Shown here piece by piece: positions 24,639 to 32,341 of a DNA stretch of 64,000 bases. Below the pieces are notes generated by a model, which made no database searches, was not told the DNA's origin, and saw nothing but the letters and a program-made list of their open reading frames with translations. Position 1 is the first letter of the stretch. Every line of letters starts with the position of its first letter. A program made the position numbers and the translations under genes. This DNA is from Actinomarina sp002308095 (GTDB taxonomy: Bacteria > Actinomycetota > Acidimicrobiia > Actinomarinales > Actinomarinaceae): the NCBI GenBank assembly GCA_045563135.1, contig JBJKUL010000001.1, forward strand, positions 682,001 through 746,000, written 5' to 3'.

Positions 24639-25710
24639 TCTCTTCATGAGTAAGTTCATGGAGTTTTTTGAGAGTATCCTGATCTTTAGCTGCTTCTGCT
24701 GGTGCTTTCATCAACCAAGCTGAAACTAAATCTAAAGATTTTAAATCATTTTTCATAGTGAAATACTTCATATATCTAATTGCATCTATTACTACTCCAG
24801 CACTGTTAGGAGAATCCCATACTTCAAGCTGAAGTTCGATATTTAATGGCACTCCACCAAAAGCTTCACCCTCAAGACGAATAAAAGCTTTCTTACGGTC
24901 TTCAAGCCATTCAACATAGTCTGATGGCCCAATTCTAACTGTGCCCTCTTCCATTCCCTTACCTTTATTGGCAACAGAAGTAACAGATGTTGTTTTGCTA
25001 GTTCTTTTTGTCTGCAACCTGTCTTCCTCAAGCATGTTTAAAAAATCCATATTCCCACCAACATTAAGTTGATAAGATCTTTTCAGATTAATACCCCTAT
25101 CAGAGAACAATTGAGCTAAAGCACGATGAACAATTGTAGCTCCTACCTGGCTCTTGATATCATCACCGATTAAAGGTACGTTATTATCTGAAAACTTTTG
25201 ATACCAATCTTTATCTCTAGCAATAAATACAGGGATACAGTTGATAAACCCGACTTTTGCTTCGATTGCACACTCAGCATAGAACTTTACAGCTTCATCA
25301 GAGCCAACAGGTAAAAGGTTTACTAAAATCTCTGCCTCTGAAGATTTCAAAACTTCCACAACAGTGTCCGAGTCTTCTACTGGATTTATTATATCCACTA
25401 CAAATTTTCCAATACCATCTAGTGTTTTCCCGGGACTCACTGTAACACCAAGATTTGGGACATCTGAAAACTTGGTTGTATTATTTGGTTCTGAAAATAT
25501 TGCTTCAGACAAATCTTTACCGACTTTATTTTTATTTATATCAAAAGCAGCAACAATCTCTATATCTGAGACTCTGTAACCACCAATTACATCAGATATT
25601 AATCCATTTTCTGTGTCATTAATTTTATAATATTCAAGTCCTTGCACGAGAGAACTGGCACAGTTGCCTATACCTAAAACTGCTACTTTAATTTTGCTAT
25701 TATCCATCAT
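24631..25710 (-). CDS. ino1: Inositol-3-phosphate synthase
   Basis: Converts glucose 6-phosphate to myo-inositol 3-phosphate with NAD, for phosphatidylinositol or mycothiol-type products in actinobacteria. The 359-residue short actinobacterial form has the N-terminal AVLGIGNCASSLVQG dinucleotide fold, CIPVFIARD, LIGDDIKSQVGATIVHR, and the LNVGGNMDFLNML and KTTSVTSVANKG regions of the active site. Two ATGs are adjacent (25710 and 25707); a TAAGGT hexamer lies six bases before the second, which may be the true start. The 3' end overlaps the convergent aminotransferase by eight bases. Confidence 0.94.
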   Translation of the reverse strand: MMDNSKIKVAVLGIGNCASSLVQGLEYYKINDTENGLISDVIGGYRVSDIEIVAAFDINKNKVGKDLSEAIFSEPNNTTKFSDVPNLGVTVSPGKTLDGIGKFVVDIINPVEDSDTVVEVLKSSEAEILVNLLPVGSDEAVKFYAECAIEAKVGFINCIPVFIARDKDWYQKFSDNNVPLIGDDIKSQVGATIVHRALAQLFSDRGINLKRSYQLNVGGNMDFLNMLEEDRLQTKRTSKTTSVTSVANKGKGMEEGTVRIGPSDYVEWLEDRKKAFIRLEGEAFGGVPLNIELQLEVWDSPNSAGVVIDAIRYMKYFTMKNDLKSLDLVSAWLMKAPAEAAKDQDTLKKLHELTHEETK

Positions 25711-25713
25711 GTA

Positions 25714-25719
25714 ACCTTA
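25714..25719 (-). promoter_or_regulatory. Putative -10 element of ino1, leaderless type
   Basis: TAAGGT on the minus strand, three bases before the first ATG and six before the second. A TTATCA-like -35 element lies about 16-17 bases upstream. Confidence 0.4.
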
Positions 25720-25752
25720 CCAAACGCCAGTTTTATGATAATTTATGAGAAA

Positions 25753-25866
25753 TCAATTAAATAGATAATTGAACCAACTTGCTGAGTTATAAAGCATTGC
25801 GACAATAAAGTATAATATAAATGAAGCTATCCCAATTATCTGAAGTGCTTTTAAAAACTTATTCAT
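25753..25866 (-). CDS. 37-residue single-helix membrane peptide
   Basis: An open reading frame encoding MNKFLKALQIIGIASFILYF followed by IVAMLYNSASWFNYLFN and a TGA stop. It has two N-terminal lysines, one strongly hydrophobic helix (about residues 8-26) and an aromatic C-terminal end, as expected for a small bitopic inner-membrane peptide. Support for a real gene: it fills an otherwise empty 209-base gap between ino1 and the RecB-family gene, and a TAATCT hexamer stands six bases before the ATG, the same layout as its neighbours. Function unknown; conservation was not checked. Confidence 0.45.
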   Translation of the reverse strand: MNKFLKALQIIGIASFILYFIVAMLYNSASWFNYLFN

Positions 25867-25872
25867 ATATCA

Positions 25873-25878
25873 AGATTA
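25873..25878 (-). promoter_or_regulatory. Putative -10 element of the 37-residue membrane peptide
   Basis: TAATCT on the minus strand, six bases before the ATG at 25866; no ribosome binding site. Confidence 0.4.
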
Positions 25879-25907
25879 CATTTAAAAAAAAATAAAATAA
25901 ATACAGT

Positions 25908-25913
25908 TATAGT
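25908..25913 (+). promoter_or_regulatory. Putative -10 element of the RecB-family gene, leaderless type
   Basis: TATAGT six bases before the ATG at 25920, without a Shine-Dalgarno sequence. Confidence 0.5.
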
Positions 25914-25919
25914 TTAAAT

Positions 25920-26894
25920 ATGATTAAAAATCTATCACCATCTAGAGCATCTCAATTTAAGACGTGTCCAAAACAATTCAAATTTTCAAATGTTGATAAG
26001 ATAAAAGAACCCACAAATCTAGTACAAGCTAAAGGTACAACCGTACATCAAGCCTTGGAGGACTTGTATAGTCTTCCAAGTGAAGAACGGACATCGGATA
26101 CCCTGTACAATCTTTTCAGAAAAGCCTGGTCAAATGTAAGAGGAAATGATGAGCATGTTAACCTTTTTAACTCAATTGAAGAAGAGAGAGAGTGGGGTCA
26201 AGAAGGTCTCAATTTACTACATAACTATCTAAAACTTGAAAATCCTAAGACGTTAGAACCTTTAGAGCAGGAAAGGTGGGTAAGAGGTTCTATAGAAGAT
26301 TTAAACTTACGAGGAATATTAGACAGAATGGATGAAGATAAAGATGGAAATCTTGTAATTGTAGATTACAAATCAGGCAAATCACCATTAGCAAAATATA
26401 AAGAACCAAGATTCTTTGCTCTTAAATTATACGCATTACTTATTAGAGATGAATTAGGTGTAACTCCTGTGGAGTTAAAGCTGATCTATTTAAAAAACTC
26501 AACAATACATACATTAAAAGTAACCGATGCAATGTTAGATGAGGCGAAAGTTGAAATACTTAAAATATGGGAAGATATTAAAAAGGCTTTTGAAGAAAAT
26601 AATTTCCCTGCAACTAAGAATAATCTATGTAAAGACTGGTGCTACTATAAACCGATTTGTCCTCTTTTCAACGATGACGCACCTAATACAGATTCGTTAC
26701 AAAAAATAGAAGATAGGATACTTGAATTAAATGAAACACTCGAGGCAGTTAACATGTTTGAAAACCAGAATGAATTACCTGACTCAAGTCCTTTAAAAGA
26801 AGTGGATGTAAAAAAACTTAACGAAGAATTAGATTTACTAAATATTGAGAAAAATTCCCTACTTGATGATATTACTAAATTATTAGGGAAATAA
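25920..26894 (+). CDS. RecB-family (Cas4-like) PD-(D/E)XK exonuclease
   Basis: A 324-residue PDDEXK_1 nuclease of the actinobacterial RecB-family type. It starts with NLSPSRASQFKTCPKQFKF, the usual first Fe-S cysteine region, then GTTVHQALEDLY, the catalytic LRGILDRMDE and VIVDYKSGK (acidic residue and Lys of the PD-(D/E)XK core), and a C-terminal cysteine cluster LCKDWCYYKPICPLF. Four cysteines in this layout fit a [4Fe-4S] cluster as in Cas4 and AddB. The last 60 residues are a predicted coiled coil. DNA end processing is the likely role. A phage-type annealing protein is encoded 2 kb away, beyond the convergent glutamate dehydrogenase gene. Confidence 0.88.
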   Translation: MIKNLSPSRASQFKTCPKQFKFSNVDKIKEPTNLVQAKGTTVHQALEDLYSLPSEERTSDTLYNLFRKAWSNVRGNDEHVNLFNSIEEEREWGQEGLNLLHNYLKLENPKTLEPLEQERWVRGSIEDLNLRGILDRMDEDKDGNLVIVDYKSGKSPLAKYKEPRFFALKLYALLIRDELGVTPVELKLIYLKNSTIHTLKVTDAMLDEAKVEILKIWEDIKKAFEENNFPATKNNLCKDWCYYKPICPLFNDDAPNTDSLQKIEDRILELNETLEAVNMFENQNELPDSSPLKEVDVKKLNEELDLLNIEKNSLLDDITKLLGK

Positions 26895-28166
26895 TCCTCT
26901 TGTTAACTTAGCAGCTGCAACACGTTTAATTCCCTTTATAAGGGCGGCTGTTCTTAAGTCACAATTATTTTTTTGCGATATAGTCCAGACTTCTTCAAAA
27001 GCTGATGTCATTGTGTCAATCAGTCTTTCATATAAGTCTTTTTCCTTCCATAAATAATTTTGTCTATTTTGTACCCACTCAAAATATGAAGCTGTAACAC
27101 CTCCTGCGTTAGCTAGAATGTCAGGAATAATTAATACATTATTTTCTCTTAATACTTTATCGGCACTGACAGTTGTGGGAGAGTTCGCAGCCTCAACTAC
27201 CACATCAGCTTTTATGTTGCTTACATTGGAAGTTGTAATGACTCCACCTACAGCAGCTGGAATCAATACATTACATTCAACTTCAAGAATATCTTGAGTT
27301 AAGTCATCAGCACCTTCAAAACCGGAGACTGATTTGCTTTTAGCAATGTGTTTAAATAATTCTGGAATATTTATACCTTTAGGGTTGTACACGCCTCCTC
27401 CCAGATCATTTACTGCAATAACTTTTGCACCTCGCTCATATGAATCAAGTGCAGCATAGCGCCCAACATTACCAAAACCCTGTATCACCACAGTAGAGTC
27501 TTTATATTTTTTACCTATTTTCTCCATAGCTTGCTCTGTAATAGCAATAGCACCCCTACCTGTCGCCTCCCTTCTAGTTACAGATCCACCCAGGGAAGCT
27601 GGTTTTCCAGTAACAATACCTGGTTGTGGTGAACCTACAAAGTTACTGTAAGTATCCATTATCCAAGCCATTGTTTGTTCATCGGTTCCTAAATCTGGTG
27701 CAGGGATATCTTTATCAACGCCAATAACAGGAAGTAACTCAGCTGTATACCTTCTTGTTACTCTTTGCTTTTCTGCCCTAGTTAATTTTGATGGATCTAT
27801 CGCTACTCCACCTTTAGCTCCTCCATAAGGTAAACCGACAATTGCTGACTTCCAGGACATCAATATTGATAACGCTGTAACCTCTCCTAAATTGACGTCA
27901 GGAGCAAATCTGATTCCACCTTTAGTTGGACCCATTGAGAGAACATGCTGTACTCTATATCCAACCACTGTTTCAACCTCTTCATAATCATCTCTTCTAA
28001 AAGGGAACGTAACCACTAAAGCTCTTTGAGGGTGCTTCAATCTCTCTCTAATGTTTGAGTCAAGATTAATCAATTCAGCGACTTCTTCATATTGACGAAT
28101 AACTTCTTTGTACATATGAGATTCAAATAACTGAGGATTTGTCATTATGTTGTTATTGTATTGCAT
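26883..28166 (-). CDS. Glutamate dehydrogenase (Glu/Leu/Phe/Val family)
   Basis: A 427-residue hexameric-type glutamate dehydrogenase that interconverts glutamate with 2-oxoglutarate and ammonia. Motifs are MGPTKGGIRFAPDV, the catalytic LPYGGAKGGVAIDP with its Lys, IPAPDLGTDEQTMAWIMD, the NAD fold VVIQGFGNVGRYAA, and the C-terminal NAGGVTASYFEWVQN. It could regenerate the 2-oxoglutarate used by the nearby GabT-like enzyme. Starts at 28166 or at an internal ATG at 28145 are both possible. The 3' end overlaps the RecB-family gene by twelve bases. Confidence 0.94.
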   Translation of the reverse strand: MQYNNNIMTNPQLFESHMYKEVIRQYEEVAELINLDSNIRERLKHPQRALVVTFPFRRDDYEEVETVVGYRVQHVLSMGPTKGGIRFAPDVNLGEVTALSILMSWKSAIVGLPYGGAKGGVAIDPSKLTRAEKQRVTRRYTAELLPVIGVDKDIPAPDLGTDEQTMAWIMDTYSNFVGSPQPGIVTGKPASLGGSVTRREATGRGAIAITEQAMEKIGKKYKDSTVVIQGFGNVGRYAALDSYERGAKVIAVNDLGGGVYNPKGINIPELFKHIAKSKSVSGFEGADDLTQDILEVECNVLIPAAVGGVITTSNVSNIKADVVVEAANSPTTVSADKVLRENNVLIIPDILANAGGVTASYFEWVQNRQNYLWKEKDLYERLIDTMTSAFEEVWTISQKNNCDLRTAALIKGIKRVAAAKLTRGLFP

Positions 28167-28214
28167 TTAATTTAAAACGTCTTGTTAATTGAAATTTTTG
28201 TCACACCCTATATT

Positions 28215-28220
28215 TATATT
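28215..28220 (+). promoter_or_regulatory. Putative -10 element of the Cys-rich micropeptide gene
   Basis: TATATT seven bases before the ATG at 28228, without a ribosome binding site. It would also drive the two genes that follow. Confidence 0.45.
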
Positions 28221-28227
28221 TAATAAT

Positions 28228-28344
28228 ATGAAAAACAAAAAAATTGAAGAAATTCTAAATATGATTGGTATAGAAACAATTGTACTGTGCGAGAATCACA
28301 CAGATAAATGCAATTGTCACAGCGTTGTAAAAGAGGCTGCATAA
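28228..28344 (+). CDS. 38-residue Cys/His-rich micropeptide
   Basis: An open reading frame reading MKNKKIEEILNMIGIETIVL, then CENHTDKCNCHSVVKEAA. The first half is a likely amphipathic helix; the second half clusters three Cys and two His in CENHTDKCNCHS, which could bind a metal ion. A TATATT hexamer seven bases before the ATG fits the leaderless pattern of this genome. The next gene starts 13 bases after the stop and has its own AGGAG site, so the three genes probably form one operon ending in the Rad52-like gene. Family not recognised. Confidence 0.5.
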   Translation: MKNKKIEEILNMIGIETIVLCENHTDKCNCHSVVKEAA

Positions 28345-28357
28345 TTTAGGAGAAAAA

Positions 28358-28921
28358 ATGATTAATAATATTGATGAAATTCTTGAACTTACTAAAGAAC
28401 TATCGGCTCAAGATTCTGAAGAAGTTGATCTTACTGTAACTGAGTATGGTGAAGAATTAGCAAATACACAAGATCTTGAATTTTTATGGGTGGCTAGAAA
28501 TGCTACAAATATAGTGAAAAGAAAGAGTAGCGATATTAAATCATTTAGTGACACTAAAATGGCAGAAAATATTGAAGGCAATGGTCCGGTTAGGCTTGGT
28601 GATGAAGTTTTTGTCTTTAATAAATCATACAGTTGGAAAGTTCAGGATCTTCGAAATTTTGTAAAGTGGATAATTGATAAATCGAATTCTGAAGATGAAT
28701 TAATTGACAATTTGATAGCGATAATGGGACAGAATTTCGTACCCAAATTAAAAGGTCTAGATGCTATTTCAAACTCTAAAGATTTAAATACGGATATGAT
28801 ACGAGATACTTTCTTGTATAAAGAATGGAAAGAAAAACCGGATTTAAAATCTATAAATACAAACAACTCTTCTGCTCCAAATTGGGCTAAAGAATTAAAA
28901 CATAATGAAAGAAGGAAGTAA
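28358..28921 (+). CDS. Unknown protein in an operon with a Rad52-like annealing protein
   Basis: A 187-residue, acidic, soluble protein with no membrane segment. The N-terminal 35 residues are helical and acidic; the middle has GNGPVRLGDEVFVFNKSYSWKVQDLRNF (in part: RLGDEVFVFNKSYSW), possibly a small beta-rich domain; the C-terminus is polar and ends PNWAKELKHNERRK. An AGGAG ribosome binding site precedes the ATG. The stop overlaps the start of the annealing-protein gene by one base (TAATG), so the two products are probably made together. I do not recognise the family; a role as recombinase partner or loader is only inferred from the coupling. Confidence 0.75.
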   Translation: MINNIDEILELTKELSAQDSEEVDLTVTEYGEELANTQDLEFLWVARNATNIVKRKSSDIKSFSDTKMAENIEGNGPVRLGDEVFVFNKSYSWKVQDLRNFVKWIIDKSNSEDELIDNLIAIMGQNFVPKLKGLDAISNSKDLNTDMIRDTFLYKEWKEKPDLKSINTNNSSAPNWAKELKHNERRK

Positions 28922-29349
28922 TGAATCAATTATATGAATTGTCACGACAATTTCCCGACGAATGGGTAAAAAAGGCTCCAAAAGGAAAGTTTGGAAATTT
29001 TATTCCACATTCTGTAATTGCTCAGAGGTTGCTTGAAGTTTGTGGTCCATTTAATTGGGAAGTTGTTGAATTAATTAGAGAAGAAAAAGCTGGAAAAGTT
29101 GTTGGGTGCTTTGGGAGACTTACTGTTGAAGTAGACGGTAAAGAAGTCACAGTAACAGCTATAGGTGATGTTGAGAATGATCAAGGTAACGATGGAACGA
29201 ATGCTAAACATGCTGAATCTGATGCATTTAAAAGATGTGCAATGAAAATTGGACTTGGACTTCATCTTTGGGCTGGAGATGAATACTACTTGGATAAAAA
29301 ATTATCTGGTGAAAAAAATCCCTCAAAAATAAAATTACAGTCTGCTTAA
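28921..29349 (+). CDS. Rad52/22-like single-strand annealing protein (phage type)
   Basis: A 142-residue protein matching the core of the Rad52/22 family of single-strand annealing proteins, frequent in phages. The N-terminus KGKFGNFIPHSVIAQRLLEV leads into strands around residues 45-80, followed by the diagnostic GDVENDQGNDGTNAKHAESD (82-101), then AFKRCAMKIGLGLHLW. Such proteins coat ssDNA and anneal complementary strands. It is coupled to the unknown 187-residue gene and lies between chromosomal housekeeping genes with no integrase or phage genes nearby, so it looks domesticated. Its 3' end overlaps dtd by four bases. Confidence 0.8.
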   Translation: MNQLYELSRQFPDEWVKKAPKGKFGNFIPHSVIAQRLLEVCGPFNWEVVELIREEKAGKVVGCFGRLTVEVDGKEVTVTAIGDVENDQGNDGTNAKHAESDAFKRCAMKIGLGLHLWAGDEYYLDKKLSGEKNPSKIKLQSA

Positions 29350-29801
29350 CTTTTTAATTTACCATTTTTGGACTCTAATATAATAGTGATAGGTCCATCA
29401 TTATCAATTGAAACATTCATATCTTCTCCAAAGATACCCTCTTTTACATTCCCATACTGGGATAACTCTTGGGCTACATATTTAATAACTTTATTAGCAA
29501 TATTTGGTTCCTCGGCATCAATGAATGACGGCCTATTCCCTTTTGAAATATTTGCAAGTAAGGTGAACTGACTAACAAGTAAAATTTCTCCATTAATTTC
29601 TTTAATAGACTTATTAATTTTATTAAAGTCATCTGCGAAAACCCTAAGTTTCCCAATTTTACGAATTAAAACATCTGCATCTTTAAAGGTGTCTCCTTTT
29701 TGAATACCCCAAAGTAAGACATAACCTTGTTTTATTTCAGAAATTAACTTCTCACTAACAGTTACTTTTCCACTTTTGACTCTTTGTAGTACAACTTTCA
29801 T
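29346..29801 (-). CDS. dtd: D-aminoacyl-tRNA deacylase
   Basis: Dtd removes D-amino acids from mischarged tRNAs. The 151-residue protein begins MKVVLQRVKSGKVTVSE and has the two cross-subunit motifs: LLVSQFTLLANISKGNRPSF and the NDGPITIIL strand, which carries the Gly-Pro dipeptide responsible for chiral selection. It is monocistronic, and its 3' end overlaps the convergent Rad52-like gene by four bases. Confidence 0.95.
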   Translation of the reverse strand: MKVVLQRVKSGKVTVSEKLISEIKQGYVLLWGIQKGDTFKDADVLIRKIGKLRVFADDFNKINKSIKEINGEILLVSQFTLLANISKGNRPSFIDAEEPNIANKVIKYVAQELSQYGNVKEGIFGEDMNVSIDNDGPITIILESKNGKLKS

Positions 29802-29811
29802 ATAAATATAT

Positions 29812-29817
29812 TATGGT
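29812..29817 (+). promoter_or_regulatory. Putative -10 element of the PPOX-family gene, leaderless type
   Basis: TATGGT six bases before the ATG at 29824, with no ribosome binding site. Confidence 0.4.
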
Positions 29818-29823
29818 AGATAT

Positions 29824-30234
29824 ATGGCTTTAGATAATAAAACAATTCAAATGGCAAGCGGAGCTAATTACGCGGCTTTTACTACTCTATTTGATACCGG
29901 ATCACCCCAAACACATGTAATGTGGGTAGACACTGATGGAGAACATATTCTTATAAATACAGAAATTCATAGAGTTAAATATAAAAATATTAAGAATGAT
30001 GCTCGTGTTAATGTAATGATTTGGAAAAAAGATGATTCATTTAAATTTGTAGAGATTAGGGGTCATGTTGTTGGAGAAATTTCTGGTGATGAAGCAGAAG
30101 AAAATATTAACAAGTTATCTCACAAGTACTGGAATAAACCTTATCCTTTCGAAATACAATCTGAACGAATTGTATTAAAAATAAAAGCAGAGCGGGAATT
30201 CTTTTTTAATCTAAAAGATGAAGATTTTAATTAA
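29824..30234 (+). CDS. PPOX-class, probably F420-dependent oxidoreductase
   Basis: A 136-residue split-beta-barrel protein of the pyridoxamine 5'-phosphate oxidase-like family. The segments YAAFTTLFDTGSPQTHVMWV, HILINTEIHRVKYKNIKNDA and FVEIRGHVVGEISGDEA match actinobacterial PPOX-class F420-dependent enzymes of this length. Together with the Ddn-like protein at 18.5 kb it suggests the cell makes F420. Substrate unknown. It ends directly against the stop of the convergent dehydrogenase gene, with no spacer. Confidence 0.8.
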   Translation: MALDNKTIQMASGANYAAFTTLFDTGSPQTHVMWVDTDGEHILINTEIHRVKYKNIKNDARVNVMIWKKDDSFKFVEIRGHVVGEISGDEAEENINKLSHKYWNKPYPFEIQSERIVLKIKAEREFFFNLKDEDFN

Positions 30235-31092
30235 TTATTTTTTATAATCGTAAAAACCCTTGCCAGTTTTAACACCAAGATTTCCATCTTTTACTTTTTG
30301 TTCTAAAAAATCTTTAGGATAATCATCAGGATTTTTAGTTTCATTATATATTTTTAGCTTGGCGTAATAGTGTATATCGAGACCAGAGTAGTCGGAGATT
30401 TCAAAGGGCCCTAATGGGTGGTTTAATCCTTTTTTAATTGCTAAATCGATATCTTGAAAATCTGCAATTCCTTCATCGTATAATTCATATGCTTCATCTA
30501 CCAGAGCAGCCAACATTCTATTAACAATAAACCCTGGTGTTTCTTTTTTTAAAGTTACTATTGATCTTCCCATGGCTTTTCCTAGATTTTGAGTTCTCTC
30601 AACTATGTCTTTAGTTGTTGTTTCTGGATAAGATATTTCTACTAAATCCATTCTTAACGGTGGGTAAAAAAAGTGCATATTTATAAATCTATGACTGTGT
30701 CTGCATTCTTTTGCTAACTCTGAAGCAGGTATGAAAGAACTGTTGGTAGCTAGTATGACTTTTTCATTCGTTAACTCAGAGAGCTCAGAGAATATTTCAA
30801 GCTTTACTTCTAACTTTTCAACAACAGCTTCTATCATGAAAGTTTTGTTTTCTGACACTTCTTTAATGTTCTCTGCAATATGAAGATTTTGTCTGAAATT
30901 CTCTAAATGTTTTTCATCATAAACACCCTTAGATACCAAATTTTCAAGATTTTTTTCCGCAAAGTTTAATTTTGAAGATAAGTTTTCTATATCATTATCG
31001 AATATATGTGTAGTAAAACCACCAATAGCAGAAAGAGAAGCAATTTGACTTCCCATTTGTCCCCCGCCAATAACTCCGACTTGTTCAATCAT
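30235..31092 (-). CDS. 3-hydroxyacyl-CoA (3-hydroxybutyryl-CoA) dehydrogenase
   Basis: A 285-residue stand-alone L-3-hydroxyacyl-CoA dehydrogenase that oxidises 3-hydroxyacyl-CoA to 3-ketoacyl-CoA with NAD. The Rossmann motif is GVIGGGQMGSQIASLSA, the catalytic His is in FINMHFFYPP (usually LHFFNP), the catalytic Glu is replaced in context by VEISYPET, and the C-terminal substrate domain has TPGFIVNRMLAAL and KKGLNHPLGPFEISD. Length and C-terminus fit the short-chain 3-hydroxybutyryl-CoA group. It overlaps the acyl-CoA dehydrogenase gene by four bases, and a thiolase is nearby. Confidence 0.9.
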   Translation of the reverse strand: MIEQVGVIGGGQMGSQIASLSAIGGFTTHIFDNDIENLSSKLNFAEKNLENLVSKGVYDEKHLENFRQNLHIAENIKEVSENKTFMIEAVVEKLEVKLEIFSELSELTNEKVILATNSSFIPASELAKECRHSHRFINMHFFYPPLRMDLVEISYPETTTKDIVERTQNLGKAMGRSIVTLKKETPGFIVNRMLAALVDEAYELYDEGIADFQDIDLAIKKGLNHPLGPFEISDYSGLDIHYYAKLKIYNETKNPDDYPKDFLEQKVKDGNLGVKTGKGFYDYKK

Positions 31093-32294
31093 TTATGTTT
31101 ATTTATTTCTCTTCTAGCAATAGACCTAAGATGTACTTCATCTGGACCATCAGCAATGCGCAATACCCTAGCTCCTGCAGACATCCTAGCTAAAGGTGTA
31201 TCCTGAGACACGCCCATAGCTCCATGTGCTTGTATGGCTTTGTCAATTACATAAGATGCGGCCTCAACAACAGTAACTTTAATTGATGAGATTTCGATCT
31301 TAGCTTCTTCTTTTCCGTAGGTATCAATCAACCATGCGGTCTTAAGGGTTAATAACCTAGCTTCTTCTATTTTTATTCTAGATTTTGCTATCCATTCTTG
31401 AATTACTCCCTGCTCGGCTAATTTTTTGCCAAAGGTTTCTCTTTCAAGCGAACGTTTTATCATAAGGTCTAATGCTCTTTCAGCCATACCAATTGCTCTC
31501 ATGCAATGATGGATTCTTCCAGGTCCAAGTCTGGCTTGAGCAATTTTAAAACCCAGACCTTCGCCGCCAATAATATTCTTTTTCGGAACCACAACATTTT
31601 CAAAAAGAAGTTCTGGATGACCTGTATAACCATCGTCGTATCCGAATACTTGCATTGGTCTTATTATTGAAATTCCATCACTATCCATTGGCACAAGTAT
31701 CTGACTTTGTCTTTGGTGAGGTGGATTTTCTGGATTAGTGACACCCATAAAGATACAGATTTTTGCTCTAGGATTTATAGCATTAGAAGTCCACCACTTG
31801 CGACCATTAATAATATAATTATCCCCGTCACTTACGATAGAGCTACTTATATTCGTTGCATCCGATGATGCAACATCAGGTTCTGTCATAGCAAAACAAG
31901 ACCTTATAGTTCCCTCTAGTAATGGTGCTAACCATTCTTCTTTTTGTTCTGGGGTACCAAAGTCATGTAATACCTCCATATTGCCAGTATCTGGAGCAGA
32001 ACAATTAAATACCTCTGGAGCCCACCAGACTTTCCCAGTAATTTCAGCCAACGGAGCATATTCGACATTTGTCAATCCTGCGCCATATTCATCATCAGGA
32101 AGAAACAGATTCCAAAGACCAACATCCTTTGCTTTATTTTTTAATTCATCCAGTAAATCTGGAATATGGAGAGAATTTCCTGATTGCTCTATCTCTGCAT
32201 CATAAGCTTCCTCATTAGGATAAATATGGTCATCAAAGAAGTTAAGAAGTTTTTCTTGTAAATCTAATGATTTTTTTGAGTAATTAAAATCCAC
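31089..32294 (-). CDS. Acyl-CoA dehydrogenase of the ACAD10/11 (LvaC-like) type
   Basis: A 401-residue FAD acyl-CoA dehydrogenase. FAD and substrate motifs are FAMTEPDVASSDATNI, GRKWWTSNAINPRAKI, ARLGPGRIHHCMRAIGMAER and IQAHGAMGVSQDTPLARM. The GPGRIHHCMR and EWIAKSRIKIEEARLLTLK segments are typical of the ACAD10/ACAD11 group, which works with a phosphotransferase domain to convert 4-hydroxyacyl-CoA to 2-enoyl-CoA; a matching kinase gene lies divergently next to it. The start is GTG with TAGAAT five bases before it. EtfAB is the expected electron acceptor if it acts as a normal dehydrogenase. Confidence 0.9.
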   Translation of the reverse strand: MDFNYSKKSLDLQEKLLNFFDDHIYPNEEAYDAEIEQSGNSLHIPDLLDELKNKAKDVGLWNLFLPDDEYGAGLTNVEYAPLAEITGKVWWAPEVFNCSAPDTGNMEVLHDFGTPEQKEEWLAPLLEGTIRSCFAMTEPDVASSDATNISSSIVSDGDNYIINGRKWWTSNAINPRAKICIFMGVTNPENPPHQRQSQILVPMDSDGISIIRPMQVFGYDDGYTGHPELLFENVVVPKKNIIGGEGLGFKIAQARLGPGRIHHCMRAIGMAERALDLMIKRSLERETFGKKLAEQGVIQEWIAKSRIKIEEARLLTLKTAWLIDTYGKEEAKIEISSIKVTVVEAASYVIDKAIQAHGAMGVSQDTPLARMSAGARVLRIADGPDEVHLRSIARREINKHK

Positions 32295-32299
32295 AATTT

Positions 32300-32305
32300 A
32301 TTCTA
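32300..32305 (-). promoter_or_regulatory. Putative -10 element of the ACAD10/11-type gene, leaderless type
   Basis: TAGAAT on the minus strand, five bases before the GTG at 32294; no ribosome binding site. Confidence 0.45.
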
Positions 32306-32341
32306 TCAATTATTTAGGAAGCGTGAACAAACTTTATGTAA

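Noticed and set aside
28228..29349. Active prophage or integrated element around the Rad52-like gene
   Set aside because: No integrase, terminase, capsid or repressor genes, no tRNA or direct-repeat attachment site, and similar AT-rich composition to the flanking core genes.
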